A stretch of 64,000 bases of DNA from Pseudonocardia cypriaca (GTDB taxonomy: Bacteria; Actinomycetota; Actinomycetes; Mycobacteriales; Pseudonocardiaceae), in contig NZ_VFPH01000001.1 of NCBI RefSeq assembly GCF_006717045.1, forward strand, positions 1,116,001-1,180,000, given 5' to 3'. The notes below the pieces were generated by a model, which saw nothing but the letters and a program-made list of their open reading frames with translations, did not search any database and was not told where the DNA came from. Positions 16,829-24,899 of this stretch are shown piece by piece. Made by a program: the position numbers and the translations under genes. The number at the start of each line of letters is the position of its first letter. The first letter of the stretch is position 1.

Positions 16829-18040
16829 CTACCCGACCGCGACGGCGATCGCCGGTCCGAACGCCGCCCCCAAGAGGTAGCAGAGCGTGAAGAGCGACAG
16901 CGCGGGCTCCCGGTCCGGTGGCGGCACGGCCGCGCCCGCCCGCAGCCCGAGCGCGCCCTGACCGGTGGCCGCCGCGACCGAGCCGAGCAGCATGGCGGTG
17001 AACAGCGGCGCCGGGGCACCCCCTGTGGCTGCGAGCAGCGCCGCGGCGAGCGACGTCGCCACCAGCATCAGGGTCAGCACCGGGTACCGCAGACCGGCCG
17101 TGACCGGCACCAGCACCAGCGCCAGCAGCCCTCCGGCGAGGTACGGGCCGAGCAGCGCCGAGCCGAGCTGGTCGGCGCCCCAGCCGGTGGTGGCCGCGAG
17201 CACCGGTGGGGTCGCGTAGATGATCGCGAAGTTCACCACGGCGAGCCCGAAAGCGGTGGCGCAGGCGAGCAGGAACCGGCCGGAACGGGGCACCGACGCG
17301 GGCACGATCCCGCCGGGGTGCCGGCGGGCGTGCCGCGCCAGCCAAATCCCGGCACCCGCGGCCACCGCGGCTGCGACCGTGGCGCCCGCCGCGGGAAGTG
17401 CCGTGAGCAGGGCGAGCGCGCTGACGGCGAGCACCAGCAGCGTCACGCCGAGCGGGTCGCGCGGCCCGCCCGCCACGGGCGGCTGCGCACCGCGCAGGGC
17501 GGCCGGGACCGCGAGCAGCGACAGCAGCGGCAGCACGAGGGCCACCCGCCACCCCAGCGCCGCCGCGACCTGGGTGCCGACGAGCGGGGCGACCGCCCCG
17601 AACGAGGCCAGCGCGCCCGACACGGTGCCCATGGCCACCGGCCCGGCGGCCAGCCCGACGGCGGTGACCGTCAGCCCCACCGAGCCGAGCGCCTGCAGGG
17701 CGCACCCGGCGACGACGAGCACGACGGCCGGCAGCGCCGCGGAGGCCAGCACCAGCAGGGCGCCCGCGACCACGAGCGCCGACGACACCGCGAGTGCCCG
17801 GCGAACCCCGAGGCGTGCGATCACCCGGCCGGCGAGCGGGCTCCCGACCGCGATCCCCCAGCCGAACGCCGTCACCAGGGTGGCGGCGGTCCCGGCCGTC
17901 GTGCCCAGCGCCGCGGCGATGTCGCCGAGCACGAGTGCAGGCGCGGTGATCCCGAACGACAGCGGTCCGGCGAGCAGGGCGAGCCACGGCAGCGCGACCC
18001 GGCCCTGCCGACGGGCGTCCGCCGCGACGGCCCGGCTCAT
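16829..18040 (-). CDS. MFS transporter (probable drug/metabolite exporter)
   Basis: 403 residues, very Ala/Leu/Val-rich, with about twelve membrane segments. It has an MFS loop motif around GRVIARLGVRR after helix 2 and the DHA1-like pattern typical of actinobacterial exporters with no recognised substrate. ATG 18040 overlaps the stop of the FMN reductase gene by ATGA, which ties the two genes into one transcript; the AAA ATPase gene follows 9 bp downstream. Export of a redox-active or toxic small molecule is possible, but nothing in the sequence names it. Confidence 0.8.
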   Translation of the reverse strand: MSRAVAADARRQGRVALPWLALLAGPLSFGITAPALVLGDIAAALGTTAGTAATLVTAFGWGIAVGSPLAGRVIARLGVRRALAVSSALVVAGALLVLASAALPAVVLVVAGCALQALGSVGLTVTAVGLAAGPVAMGTVSGALASFGAVAPLVGTQVAAALGWRVALVLPLLSLLAVPAALRGAQPPVAGGPRDPLGVTLLVLAVSALALLTALPAAGATVAAAVAAGAGIWLARHARRHPGGIVPASVPRSGRFLLACATAFGLAVVNFAIIYATPPVLAATTGWGADQLGSALLGPYLAGGLLALVLVPVTAGLRYPVLTLMLVATSLAAALLAATGGAPAPLFTAMLLGSVAAATGQGALGLRAGAAVPPPDREPALSLFTLCYLLGAAFGPAIAVAVG

Positions 18041-18654
18041 CGGACGTAGGGCCGGTCGGAGCGGGCCGCGCGCAGCGCCGTGCCCCACCAGGCCAGCCGG
18101 TCCAGGGCGGTCCCGAGCGCGCGGACGGCGCCCGGGTCGCAGACCCAGCCGCTCTCGTCGAGCGCGCCGTCGTCGAGCCCGAGGCACACGGTGTCGCGCA
18201 GCACGGTGACGTGCAGCTCGCCCAGCACGAGCCGCAGCTGCTCGGCCGCTCGCAGCCCGCGCGCCATCCCGCCGTAGGCGACCACGGCCGCAGGCTTCGC
18301 GTACCACTCCTCCCGCACGGCGTCGATCGCGTGCTTGAGCGAGGCCGGGATGCCGCGGTTGTACTCCGGCGTCACGAACACGAACGCGTCGGCCCGGTCC
18401 ACGCGCTCGGTCCAGGCCCGCTGCCCCGGGGTGGGGTCGTCGGGCAGGTGGGCGGGCAGGTCGACGTCACGCAGGTCGACGACGTCGACCTCCAGGTCGG
18501 CGCGCCGCTCCGCGTGGGTCGCGGCCCAGCGGGCCACGGAGCTGCCGACCCGCCCCTCGCGCACGCTCCCGATGACGAGCGCGACGCGCAGCGGGCCGTC
18601 CGACGCCGTGGTGTCGGTGGCGTCCGCGACGGGGCGCTCGACGACGACGGTCAT
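18037..18654 (-). CDS. NADPH-dependent FMN reductase
   Basis: 205 residues with the flavodoxin-like FMN_red fold: the phosphate-binding loop GSVREGRVGSS at 29-39 and the TPEYNRGIPASLK motif at 95-107. It reduces FMN or quinones with NADPH in the cytoplasm. ATG 18654 follows GGAAGGAG; an upstream in-frame extension is Arg/Pro-rich and unlikely. It is the first gene of a probable three-gene minus-strand operon with the MFS exporter and the AAA ATPase. The divergent spacer to 18846 contains interleaved palindromes. It could in principle feed flavin to the HsaA-like enzyme at 554, but distance argues against a dedicated partner. Confidence 0.85.
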   Translation of the reverse strand: MTVVVERPVADATDTTASDGPLRVALVIGSVREGRVGSSVARWAATHAERRADLEVDVVDLRDVDLPAHLPDDPTPGQRAWTERVDRADAFVFVTPEYNRGIPASLKHAIDAVREEWYAKPAAVVAYGGMARGLRAAEQLRLVLGELHVTVLRDTVCLGLDDGALDESGWVCDPGAVRALGTALDRLAWWGTALRAARSDRPYVR

Positions 18655-18699
18655 CTCGGTCTCCTTCCGGTCGGATCTCTTCGTCCACCCGGAGGGCGC

Positions 18700-18726
18700 G
18701 AGACGCCGTCTCACACCCGTGAGACG
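18700..18726. promoter_or_regulatory. interleaved palindromes, candidate operator
   Basis: GAGACG-C-CGTCTC (18700-18712) is a perfect odd palindrome. Its right half also begins a second perfect one, CGTCTCAC-ACCC-GTGAGACG (18707-18726). The three GAGACG-type half-sites lie between the divergent FMN reductase and MDR genes, which have no adjacent dedicated regulator. A second small inverted repeat GTCGCC/GGCGAC follows near 18734. Confidence 0.45.
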
Positions 18727-18845
18727 CGGACGGTCGCCGTCAGGAGGCGACGGATGTCCGCCCTCGTGTCGAGCATGATCGGGGTGTCGTCCGGCTAGGC
18801 TGCGTGCGTGCGTGGTGGCCCCGCTGGGGCGAAGGACGAGTTGTC

Positions 18846-19799
18846 GTGAGAGCCGTCGTCCACGACCGCTACGGCCCGCCGTCGGTGCTGCGGGTCGCGG
18901 ATGTGCCGGTGCCGTCGCCGGAGCGGGGTCAGCTGCTGGTCCGGGTCGCCGCGACATCGGTGAACCTGTCGGACTGGGAGACCCTGCGGGGGAGTCCGCT
19001 CTACTCCCGGATCGGTGGCCTGCGGAGGCCGGCGCGGCCGGTACTCGGCTCCGACATCGCCGGGTGGGTCGAGGCGGTCGGACCCGAGGTCAGCGGCTTC
19101 GCCGTCGGCGACGAGGTGTACGGGGACAACCTGTGGCTCAAGGGCGGCTTCGCGGAGTACGCCGTCGCGCCCGCCTCTGCACTGGCGCACAAGCCCGCCG
19201 AGCTGTCGTTCGTCGAGGCCTCGACGATCCCGCAGGCCGGCCCGATCGCGTGGCAGGGCACGGCGACCGCGAGGCCGGGCCTGCGGGTGTTGGTCAACGG
19301 GGGAGGCGGCGGGTCGGGCTCGTTCGCGATCCAGCTCGCCAAGCGGGCCGGTGCCCACGTGACCGCCGTCGACAACGGGGACAAGCTGGACTTCATGCGC
19401 TCGGTCGGCGCCGACGAGGTGCTCGACCACCGCACCCAGGACTTCACCCGGGGCGAGCCGCAGGACCTGGTGCTCGACCTGGTCGCCCACCGATCGGTCT
19501 TCGCCTACCGCCGTGCCCTTGCCGGCGGGGGACGGTACCTCTGCGTCGGTGGCACCACGCGCGCCCTGCTCCGCGTGCTGACGCTGGGCACCGTGCTGGG
19601 GCTGTTGACCGGTCGCCGGCTCGGCGTGCTCGCGGTGAAGGCAGGGCCCGAGCACTTCGAGCCGGTCGCGGAGCGGTGCGTGGCCGGCGAGGTCCGGATC
19701 CACATCGATCGCACGTTCCCGCTCGAAGAGGTACCGCAGGCCCTCGTCCACGTCGGCGAGGGCCGTTCGCTCGGCAAGGTGGTCGTCGAGGTGGCGTGA
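18846..19799 (+). CDS. zinc-independent MDR oxidoreductase (quinone reductase-like)
   Basis: 317 residues of the medium-chain dehydrogenase/reductase superfamily: a GroES-like N-terminal part (about 20-110), a Rossmann part with a glycine-rich NGGGGGSGSFAIQLAK loop near 150-165, and a C-terminal part ending in the usual GKVVVEV. The cysteine ligands of zinc alcohol dehydrogenases are missing, which fits the quinone reductase/enoyl reductase branch. GTG 18846 follows GAAGGACGAG; TTG 18841 and an upstream GTG at 18804 are less likely. It is divergent from the FMN reductase and convergent with another MDR enzyme. Substrate unknown. Confidence 0.82.
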   Translation: MRAVVHDRYGPPSVLRVADVPVPSPERGQLLVRVAATSVNLSDWETLRGSPLYSRIGGLRRPARPVLGSDIAGWVEAVGPEVSGFAVGDEVYGDNLWLKGGFAEYAVAPASALAHKPAELSFVEASTIPQAGPIAWQGTATARPGLRVLVNGGGGGSGSFAIQLAKRAGAHVTAVDNGDKLDFMRSVGADEVLDHRTQDFTRGEPQDLVLDLVAHRSVFAYRRALAGGGRYLCVGGTTRALLRVLTLGTVLGLLTGRRLGVLAVKAGPEHFEPVAERCVAGEVRIHIDRTFPLEEVPQALVHVGEGRSLGKVVVEVA

Positions 19800-19809
19800 C
19801 AGCGACCTC

Positions 19810-20841
19810 TCAGCCGGCCTTCGCGATCATCTTTCCGGGGCCGCGGCCGGTGAACATCTCCGGGAACACGGCGGGGATCACCTCGAGGCCCCCATCGATG
19901 ATGTGCGTGCTGTAGTGCAGCTCCTGCTCCGCGACGGCGGGGGCGAGATCCGCGAGGAACTCGGGGTAGCGGTCGTAGAACTCGGTCACGTCGAAGCCGC
20001 GGATGGTGAGGGTCTTGTAGAGGGCCGCCCTCAGCAGGTCCGGCAGGTTGTCCGGTCCCTCGAAGGAGCCGGTCTGCGTGATCTGCGACATGACGCCCCC
20101 CACGGCGATCTGCGCGTTCCGGTTGAGGTGCGGCACCAGCGCGGGGAGCAGGGCGGCACCCACGTTCTCGTAGACGGTGTCGATGCCGTCGGGCAGGGCG
20201 CGGGCGAGTTGCTCGGCGAAGTCGGGCGCCCTGTGGTCGACGGCGGCGGCCAGACCGAGGTCCTCGAGCAGGTGGCGGGTCTTCTCGGGGCCGCCGGCGA
20301 CCCCCACGACGCGGTGTCCCCGCAGCTTCCCGATCTGCGCTGCGGCCGAGCCGACGGCACCGGCCGCGGCGGTGACGACGAGGGTGCCTCCCGGCTTCGG
20401 GTCGAGGATCTCGGTCAGGCCGACCCACGCCGTGAGACCCGTGACGCCGAGCACGCCGAGGTTCGCCTCCAGCGGCGCAGCGTCCGGGTCGACCACCCGG
20501 AGGTCCGATCCGTCGGACACGGCGTAGTCCTGCCAGCCGGTGGTGCCGAAGATGCCGGCGACGTGGTCGCCGACGGCGAAGGCGGGATTGTTGCTCTGCT
20601 CGACGACGGCGACCGTGAATCCGAACATCGTGTCACCGAGCTCGATGGGGGCCTGGTCGCTGTTCGCGTTCCCCATCAGGATGCGGTTGAAGGGGTCCAA
20701 CGAGAACAGGATGTTCCGGACGAGCACCTGCCCGTCGCCGGGGACGGGAACGGGGCGCTCGACGATCTCGAAGTCGCTCTCCTTCGGGTTCCCGTGCGGC
20801 CGGGCCGCCAGGATGATCTGTCGGTTCACTCGCGAGCTCAT
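19810..20841 (-). CDS. NADP-dependent MDR oxidoreductase (CurA/leukotriene B4 dehydrogenase-like)
   Basis: 343 residues. The N-terminus (NRQIILAARPHGNP) and the LFSLDPFNRILMG pattern are typical of the CurA/PTGR double-bond reductase branch of MDR. The nucleotide loop AAAGAVGSAAAQIGK is near residues 148-162, and a Tyr-rich C-terminus (FYDRYPEF) matches the family. It likely reduces alpha,beta-unsaturated carbonyls with NADPH. ATG 20841 follows GGAAAGAA. It is divergent from the XRE/MmyB regulator at 20984, the second regulator-oxidoreductase pair of the window, with a GGTAG...CAGnACC element in between. Stop converges on the gene at 18846 with a 10-bp gap. Confidence 0.85.
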   Translation of the reverse strand: MSSRVNRQIILAARPHGNPKESDFEIVERPVPVPGDGQVLVRNILFSLDPFNRILMGNANSDQAPIELGDTMFGFTVAVVEQSNNPAFAVGDHVAGIFGTTGWQDYAVSDGSDLRVVDPDAAPLEANLGVLGVTGLTAWVGLTEILDPKPGGTLVVTAAAGAVGSAAAQIGKLRGHRVVGVAGGPEKTRHLLEDLGLAAAVDHRAPDFAEQLARALPDGIDTVYENVGAALLPALVPHLNRNAQIAVGGVMSQITQTGSFEGPDNLPDLLRAALYKTLTIRGFDVTEFYDRYPEFLADLAPAVAEQELHYSTHIIDGGLEVIPAVFPEMFTGRGPGKMIAKAG

Positions 20842-20932
20842 GCTTGGTTCTTTCCTTCGTGGAGTGGGACGAGTGGTGCCGCACCCAGAAGACGTCGGGC
20901 GCCGGGACCGGACCAGTGCCCCGGCCGGCCCA

Positions 20933-20977
20933 GGTAGTGACAGGACCCCCTCAACCTGGTGCGGGGCGAATTACCGT
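20933..20977 (+). promoter_or_regulatory. GGTAG element and putative leaderless promoter of the XRE/MmyB gene
   Basis: GGTAGTGACAGGACC (20933-20947) matches the element seen at 2496 and 33246. It sits within a wider CCAGGT/ACCTGG inverted repeat. A -10-like TACCGT (20972-20977), with a -35-like CTCAAC 16 bases before it, would start transcription at about the GTG 20984. No Shine-Dalgarno sequence is visible, so the mRNA may be leaderless. Confidence 0.35.
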
Positions 20978-20983
20978 GCTGGT

Positions 20984-21865
20984 GTGACCGACAGGCCGAA
21001 CCACCTGGGCGAGTACCTCCGCGCACGCCGCGAGCTCGTCACCGCCGAGCAGGTGGGCCTCCCCGATGCCGGCGGGCGGCGGGTGCCCGGTTTGAGGCGC
21101 GAAGAGGTCGCCATGCTCGCCGGGATCAGCGTCGACTACTACCTGCGCCTCGAGCGGGGACGCGACCGCAACCCGTCCGTGCAGGTGCTGCAGGCCATCG
21201 CACGCGTCCTGCAGCTCGACGACGAGCACCTGGCCCACCTGCTGAGCCTCGTATCGGACCACCCCCGACGGACGCGACGCAGGCCCCGGAAGGAGACTGC
21301 GCCGGCCAGCACCGTCGAGCTCCTGTCGGCCCTGCCGCATCCCGCGTTCGTCGAGGGGCGCTACTTCGACATCCTCGCCGCCAACGCCATGGCCACCGCG
21401 CTGTCGCCGCGCCTGTCGGTCGGGGGCAACCAACTGCTCGACCTGTTCATCGACCCGGCAGAGCGGGGCCTCCACCTGGACTGGGACGGCACCACGAAGT
21501 GCTACGTCTCCAGCCTCCGCCAGTCCGTCGGCACCGACACCGACGACCAGCGGCTCATCGAGCTCGTCGGAGAGCTCTCCCTCGCGAGCCCACGCTTCCG
21601 CACCCTGTGGAACCGCCACGACGTGAGCACCCAACGCGGTGCCTCGGTCCCGTTCGACCACCCGCAGGTGGGCGAGGTGCGGCTGTACCGGGAGCGGCTC
21701 GCGATCAGCGGAACGGACGGCATCACCCTCGTCGTCTACCACGCCGAAGCCGGCTCCTCGGACGCCGAGAAGCTGGCGCTCCTCGGCTCGTCCGCGCTCC
21801 CGCCGGCCGATGGGCGCGACAACGGCATCTCGCGGACCCGTCACCCCTCCGTCGGACGCGACTAG
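20984..21865 (+). CDS. XRE-type HTH regulator with MmyB-like ligand domain
   Basis: 293 residues. XRE HTH (about 8-75) with the signature VPGLRREEVAMLAGISVDYYLRLERGR spanning about 30-56, then an MmyB-like domain (about 105-275) with DILAANAMATAL and late RLYRERLAISGTDG. It is a paralogue of the proteins at 2560 and 33285. GTG 20984 has no ribosome site but follows a -10-like box at leaderless distance. It is divergent from an MDR reductase and 89 bp upstream of an SDR in the same direction, so both may be targets. The ligand is unknown; fatty-acid-like molecules are a precedent for the domain. Confidence 0.85.
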   Translation: MTDRPNHLGEYLRARRELVTAEQVGLPDAGGRRVPGLRREEVAMLAGISVDYYLRLERGRDRNPSVQVLQAIARVLQLDDEHLAHLLSLVSDHPRRTRRRPRKETAPASTVELLSALPHPAFVEGRYFDILAANAMATALSPRLSVGGNQLLDLFIDPAERGLHLDWDGTTKCYVSSLRQSVGTDTDDQRLIELVGELSLASPRFRTLWNRHDVSTQRGASVPFDHPQVGEVRLYRERLAISGTDGITLVVYHAEAGSSDAEKLALLGSSALPPADGRDNGISRTRHPSVGRD

Positions 21866-21954
21866 CGCTCGCTCCGCGACTCACCACCCCGACACCGCCC
21901 CGCCCATCGCGCGGCGTGGTGACGGTCGACCCACCCTGGAGAAGGCAGGTACCC

Positions 21955-22653
21955 ATGACGAGTGAGCAGCGAGTCGCCGTCGTCACCGGTGGCACGGGCG
22001 CGATCGGGAGCGCCATCGTCACGGCGCTCGACACGGCGGGGTACCGGACGGTCGTTCTCGGCCGCCGCGGCGGGGACATCCTCGCCGATCTGGCATCGGA
22101 GTCGGCGACCAAGCGCGCCGCGGCCGAGGTGCTGGACCGGTACGGGCGGGTCGATGTCCTGGTCCACTGCGCCGCCGTCATCGATCCGATGCCCCTGAGC
22201 GAACTCGACGCGGGGCGTTGGCGAACCGTCCAGGCCGTCAACGTGGAAGCCCCGCTGTGGCTGGCGCAGGCGTTCACGCCCGGAATGGCCGAGCGCAAGT
22301 TCGGACGCATCGTGTTCGTCGCCTCCGACACGCTCTGGTCGCCGCCGGGTGCCCGGTTCCTGCCCTACGTGGCCAGCAAGGGCGCCATGATCGGCATCAT
22401 GCGCACGCTGGCCGTCGACCTGGGAGCCGACGGAATCGCGGTCACCGCGGTGGCACCGGGTCTCACCGACACACCCATCGCGCGGAGCGTCAACGACCCC
22501 GGTCAGATCGAGGCGGTCGTCGCCACGCAGGCGATGAAGCGCGCACTGGTCCCCGAAGACAGCGCCAACGCCGTCGCCTTCCTCGCCTCCGACGGCGCGG
22601 AAGCACTGACCGGACAGGTCCTCGTCGTCGACGGCGGATCCACGATGCGCTGA
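21955..22653 (+). CDS. short-chain dehydrogenase/reductase (SDR)
   Basis: 232 residues, classical SDR. The cofactor motif TGGTGAIG is at 11-18, and the catalytic residues are Ser124, Tyr138 and Lys142 (YVASK). The end LTGQVLVVDGGSTMR is the standard FabG-like C-terminus. ATG 21955 follows a GGAGAAGG-like site. It lies 89 bp after the XRE/MmyB regulator in the same direction and may be co-transcribed or regulated by it. A hairpin at 22705 separates it from the next operon. Substrate unknown. Confidence 0.85.
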   Translation: MTSEQRVAVVTGGTGAIGSAIVTALDTAGYRTVVLGRRGGDILADLASESATKRAAAEVLDRYGRVDVLVHCAAVIDPMPLSELDAGRWRTVQAVNVEAPLWLAQAFTPGMAERKFGRIVFVASDTLWSPPGARFLPYVASKGAMIGIMRTLAVDLGADGIAVTAVAPGLTDTPIARSVNDPGQIEAVVATQAMKRALVPEDSANAVAFLASDGAEALTGQVLVVDGGSTMR

Positions 22654-22704
22654 ACCGCCAAGGGTGGCGCTGACTGAATGAATGCTCTGCCCGGCGGTCC
22701 GCTC

Positions 22705-22731
22705 GCGCTCATTCCTGTGAGGAATGGGCGC
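22705..22731. promoter_or_regulatory. candidate LysR-type operator upstream of the 22.9-30.3 kb operon
   Basis: An 11-bp inverted repeat with one mismatch (GCGCTCATTCC / GGAATGGGCGC, 5-base loop) has the core ATTCCTGTGAGGAAT at 22711-22725. The core fits the LysR T-N11-A pattern. It matches the core upstream of lysR (30282-30296) at 12 of 15 positions. It lies about 200 bases before the first gene of the operon. It could alternatively terminate the SDR gene, but no T-tract follows. Confidence 0.5.
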
Positions 22732-22928
22732 CATGCCGAACGGATATTTGGGTCACCTCTGGTCTGCTGTTAGCGTCGTCGTTGTCGCGGTTCGTGCGGC
22801 AGTCCGCCAATTGCCCTGCGGAATCGGGTGGAGATGCCTGAATCCGTCGAAATCGAGGGCATGGTCGGATTCGCCGCGTCAGCGTCGTGCTGTTCACGGC
22901 AGTCGCTGACGATGTTGGAGGTGCTTGC

Positions 22929-23858
22929 ATGCGCGTACTGGTCACCGGTGCGTCGGGATGGATCGGATCCGCGGTCGTCCCCGAGCTCGTCGGAGCAGGG
23001 CACGTGGTCACCGGGCTCGCCCGGTCGGACGCGTCGGCGGCCGCCGTCGAGGCGCGGGGTGCCACGGTCGTCCGCGGGTCGGTCGAGGACCTCGACGTGC
23101 TGCGCGAGGCGGCCGCGGCGGCCGACGCCGTCGTTCACCTCGCCTTCCGGCACGACATCGCCTTCGCGGGGCGCTTCGCCGACGCCGTCGCGTCGGACGC
23201 CGCCGCGATCGAGGCCCTGGGGGCGGGCCTGCCGCCCGGCGGGTCGATCGCCGTCGCCGGAGGCATCCTCGGGCTCGCGCGGGATGGGGCGAACCCCGCC
23301 ACCGAGCGCGACTCGCCCGCCCCGGGCTCGGTGAGCGACCATCGGCAGCCCGGGCCGAGCGCCGCGCTCGCCCTCGCCGAGCGCGGGCAGCGGGCGTCGG
23401 TCGTGCGCCTGTCGCCGACCGTCCACGGAGAGGGCGACGCCGGGTTCATGGCCACGCTCGTCGAGATCGCCCGCAAGCACGGGTTCTCCGGCTACCCGGG
23501 TGACGGGTCGTCGCGCTGGACGGCGGTGCACGTCCGTGACGCCGCGCGCCTGTTCCGGCTGGCGATCGAGGTGGCGCCGGCGGGATCCGTGCTGCACGCC
23601 GTGGCCGACGAGGCCATCCCGGTGCGGCAGATCGCCGAGGCGATCGGCCGTCACCTCGACGTCCCGGCGCGCTCGCTTCCGGCCGAGGAGGTCGACGAGC
23701 ACTTCGGCTTCCTCGCGACGTTCCTCGACCTCGACGGCCCGGCCTCCAGCGCCCTCACCCGCGAGCTGACGGGCTGGACACCGCGCGAGCCGGGCCTGCT
23801 CGCGGACCTGGACCAGGGGCACTACTTCGCACCAGGGGCAGGCGGCAAGTGGGGGTGA
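22929..23858 (+). CDS. NAD(P)-dependent epimerase/dehydratase-like extended SDR
   Basis: 309 residues. TGASGWIG at residues 6-13 is the nucleotide-binding motif. The protein follows the atypical extended SDR pattern in which the YxxxK motif is not obvious (the region around residues 105-135 has no Tyr-x-x-x-Lys), as in several NAD(P)-binding proteins annotated as epimerases. SPTVHGEGDAGF (about 162-173) and the WTAVHVRDAARLFRLA segment are typical. ATG 22929 follows TTGGAGG. It is the first gene of a run of same-direction genes reaching the LysR regulator. Catalytic function is uncertain. Confidence 0.78.
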   Translation: MRVLVTGASGWIGSAVVPELVGAGHVVTGLARSDASAAAVEARGATVVRGSVEDLDVLREAAAAADAVVHLAFRHDIAFAGRFADAVASDAAAIEALGAGLPPGGSIAVAGGILGLARDGANPATERDSPAPGSVSDHRQPGPSAALALAERGQRASVVRLSPTVHGEGDAGFMATLVEIARKHGFSGYPGDGSSRWTAVHVRDAARLFRLAIEVAPAGSVLHAVADEAIPVRQIAEAIGRHLDVPARSLPAEEVDEHFGFLATFLDLDGPASSALTRELTGWTPREPGLLADLDQGHYFAPGAGGKWG

Positions 23859-23896
23859 TCCCGGCACAGCACACGATCATGGACAGGAGAAGCGCC

Positions 23897-24838
23897 ATGG
23901 CATCTGTGCCGTTCTCACGAGGGTTGCACGAAGTGGCGCCCAGCTGCTGGGCGTGGTTCGAACCGCCCGGGAGCTGGGGTCTGAGCAACTCGGGTCTCGT
24001 GCGGATCGGTGACGAGATGCTCGTCATCGACACCCAGAACGACGTCGGGCGTGCCCGTGCCGTCCGCGCTGCGGCCACCGACCTCGGTGGGCCCGGTTCG
24101 GTCACGACCGTGGTCAACACCCACGAGGACGGTGACCACTGGTTCGGGAACACGGTGTTCGACGGCGCCCGCATCGTCGCCACCACGGCCGCCGCGGCCG
24201 GTATGCGGACGCTGCGGGTCGATCCCCGCCGCCTCTCCGACGTCGGGGACGAGGGCACCGCGCTGCGCCGCTGGTCGCGGTGGCGCGCGTCGATCTACGA
24301 CTACGAGGGCTGGCGACCGGTGTACCCGACCGAGACCTTCGACGGTGCCCGCACGCTCGAGGTCGGCGACGGGGCGGTGGAGCTGCGCGAGGTGGGACCC
24401 GCCCACACCGGCGGCGACGCGATCGTGCACATCCCGGAAGCCGGCGTCGTCTACGCAGGCGACATCCTCTTCCACCGTTCCACGCCCATCGTGTGGGCGG
24501 GTCCGGTCTCGAACTACATCGCGGCCTGCGACGTCATCCTCTCGCTCGACCCCGCCGTCGTGGTGCCCGGCCACGGCCCGGTGGCCGGCACCTCGGGCGT
24601 CCGTGAGACGCGGAACTACCTCTCCCGCCTGCTCGAACACGCTGCCCGGTGCGTCGAGGCCGGTACGCCGCTGGAGCAGGCCTACCGCAGCTTCGACCCC
24701 GGCGAGTACCGCCTGTGGCCGCACGCGTCCCGGGCGTTCCAGTCGATTCGCGCGGTGTACGCCGAGCTCCGACCCGACCTCAGCGATCTCTCGTGGCAGG
24801 AAGCGATGGAGATCGTGCTCGCCGACGACGCGAGCTGA
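23897..24838 (+). CDS. MBL-fold metallo-hydrolase
   Basis: 313 residues of the metallo-beta-lactamase fold. The metal motif is THEDGDH (His76, Asp78, Asp80, His81), where the usual second His of HxHxDH is Asp78. Other likely ligands are His170 (AHTGGD), Asp189 (AGDIL) and His226 (PGHGP). The family includes thioesterases, glyoxalase II-like enzymes, lactonases and dioxygenases. ATG 23897 follows CAGGAGAAG; earlier in-frame ATGs exist at 23849 and 23879. It lies 38 bp after the epimerase gene and 61 bp before the amidohydrolase, so it is part of the operon. Hydrolysis of a thioester or lactone intermediate is a guess. Confidence 0.83.
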   Translation: MASVPFSRGLHEVAPSCWAWFEPPGSWGLSNSGLVRIGDEMLVIDTQNDVGRARAVRAAATDLGGPGSVTTVVNTHEDGDHWFGNTVFDGARIVATTAAAAGMRTLRVDPRRLSDVGDEGTALRRWSRWRASIYDYEGWRPVYPTETFDGARTLEVGDGAVELREVGPAHTGGDAIVHIPEAGVVYAGDILFHRSTPIVWAGPVSNYIAACDVILSLDPAVVVPGHGPVAGTSGVRETRNYLSRLLEHAARCVEAGTPLEQAYRSFDPGEYRLWPHASRAFQSIRAVYAELRPDLSDLSWQEAMEIVLADDAS

Positions 24839-24899
24839 GCAGATCCGCTCCTACCGAGATGATTCGACACCGCTCCCTGAATCGTGGAATCGAGGTTCG

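Noticed and set aside
13835..18049. Very long plus-strand open frame (over 1400 codons) across 13.8-18.0 kb
   Set aside because: It is antisense to the AAA ATPase and MFS genes, both of which have full motifs; its product is Arg/Gly/His-rich without domains.
22724..22909. Small plus-strand open frame of 61 codons in the spacer before the epimerase gene
   Set aside because: No ribosome site or recognisable sequence, and it starts inside the candidate LysR hairpin.
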